Assembly (NCBI RefSeq): GCF_008698145.1
Contig: NZ_RZNZ01000021.1
Location: 1 to 43,314, forward strand
Direction: 5' to 3'
Source of the DNA: Bifidobacterium vespertilionis
Lineage (GTDB): Bacteria > Actinomycetota > Actinomycetes > Actinomycetales > Bifidobacteriaceae
DNA length: 43,314 nucleotides
A program made the translations under genes and the position numbers. Under the pieces are notes generated by a model. The model made no database searches. It was not told the origin of the DNA and saw nothing but the letters and a program-made list of their open reading frames with translations. Of the stretch, positions 43,266 through 43,314 are shown piece after piece (the first letter of the stretch is position 1; every line of letters starts with the position of its first letter).

Positions 43266-43313
43266 TCATGAGGCGTTGATGAGCGCGAGGATCCTTTCAC
43301 TGGGCTTGTCGTA
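43266..43313 (-). CDS. C-terminal end of a minus-strand gene entering from the right
   Basis: Reading in from the window edge on the minus strand gives YDKPSERILALINAS followed by a stop at 43266-43268. The residues look coding, but only 15 codons are visible, so the family cannot be named and the call is tentative. Confidence 0.3.
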   Translation of the reverse strand, partial: YDKPSERILALINAS

Positions 43314-43314
43314 C

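Noticed and set aside
43100..43300. Minus-strand 66-codon open frame
   Set aside because: No ribosome site, no recognisable motif, and it overlaps the better-looking partial C-terminus in another frame.

Overview
The window is high-GC actinobacterial DNA, and Bifidobacterium is the most likely source. The main signs are an epimerase-reductase fusion (RmlC-RmlD) in a dTDP-rhamnose locus, fused DppD-DppF-type peptide-transporter ATPases, a complete type I-E CRISPR-Cas operon, and many GTG/ATG starts behind AGGAGG-like sites. This is inferred from gene content, not from a database search. No rRNA, transposase, integrase or phage gene was recognised.

Region 1 (1-20435) is a peptide uptake and breakdown zone. 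A minus-strand operon (6810 to 491) encodes a binding lipoprotein, two permeases, a fused ATPase broken by a one-base frameshift, and a C39-like cysteine peptidase. After an AAA ATPase gene, a plus-strand operon (8644 to 16763) encodes a second binding protein, two permeases, an M20 dipeptidase carrying a 5-residue tandem repeat, an intact fused ATPase and a UroD/MtaA-like zinc protein. Further on lie an AAA/DUF4143 ATPase (minus strand) and a cytoplasmic gamma-glutamyltransferase. Both operons import oligopeptides, and the peptidases and ggt would process them inside the cell. The spaces around ggt are packed with two families of hairpin repeats.

Region 2 (21468-26687) holds rmlB, rmlCD and rmlA for dTDP-L-rhamnose. 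A 17-repeat type I-E CRISPR array, a large hairpin, a damaged tRNA-Tyr-like sequence and one small gene sit between rmlCD and rmlA.

Region 3 (27180-37268) is the type I-E operon cas3-cse1-cse2-cas7-cas5-cas6e-cas1-cas2, expressed from a good sigma-70-type promoter. Instead of a normal array, cas2 is followed by a degenerate two-repeat mini-CRISPR. Its 22-nt spacer partly matches the DNA just upstream of the next gene, fic: 16 of 22 positions agree, including 10 of the first 11. Three of the six mismatches fall at positions 6, 12 and 18, the positions type I-E Cascade flips out. This looks like Cascade-guided repression of a Fic enzyme, that is, a CreTA-like guard module with a protein toxin. 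It is the strongest candidate for a new system here. A weaker second pair of CRISPR-like hairpins lies just before the cas3 promoter.

Region 4 (37269-43314) carries fic, a small ORF, an AAA/DUF234 ATPase, the 3' tail of a deleted paralogue, and an AlbA_2/Schlafen-type regulator behind a palindromic operator. A structured repeat of up to about 430 bp occurs three times (26740, 38899, 41011), each time next to an intact or decayed DUF234 gene tail. Compensatory changes in one stem support a conserved fold.
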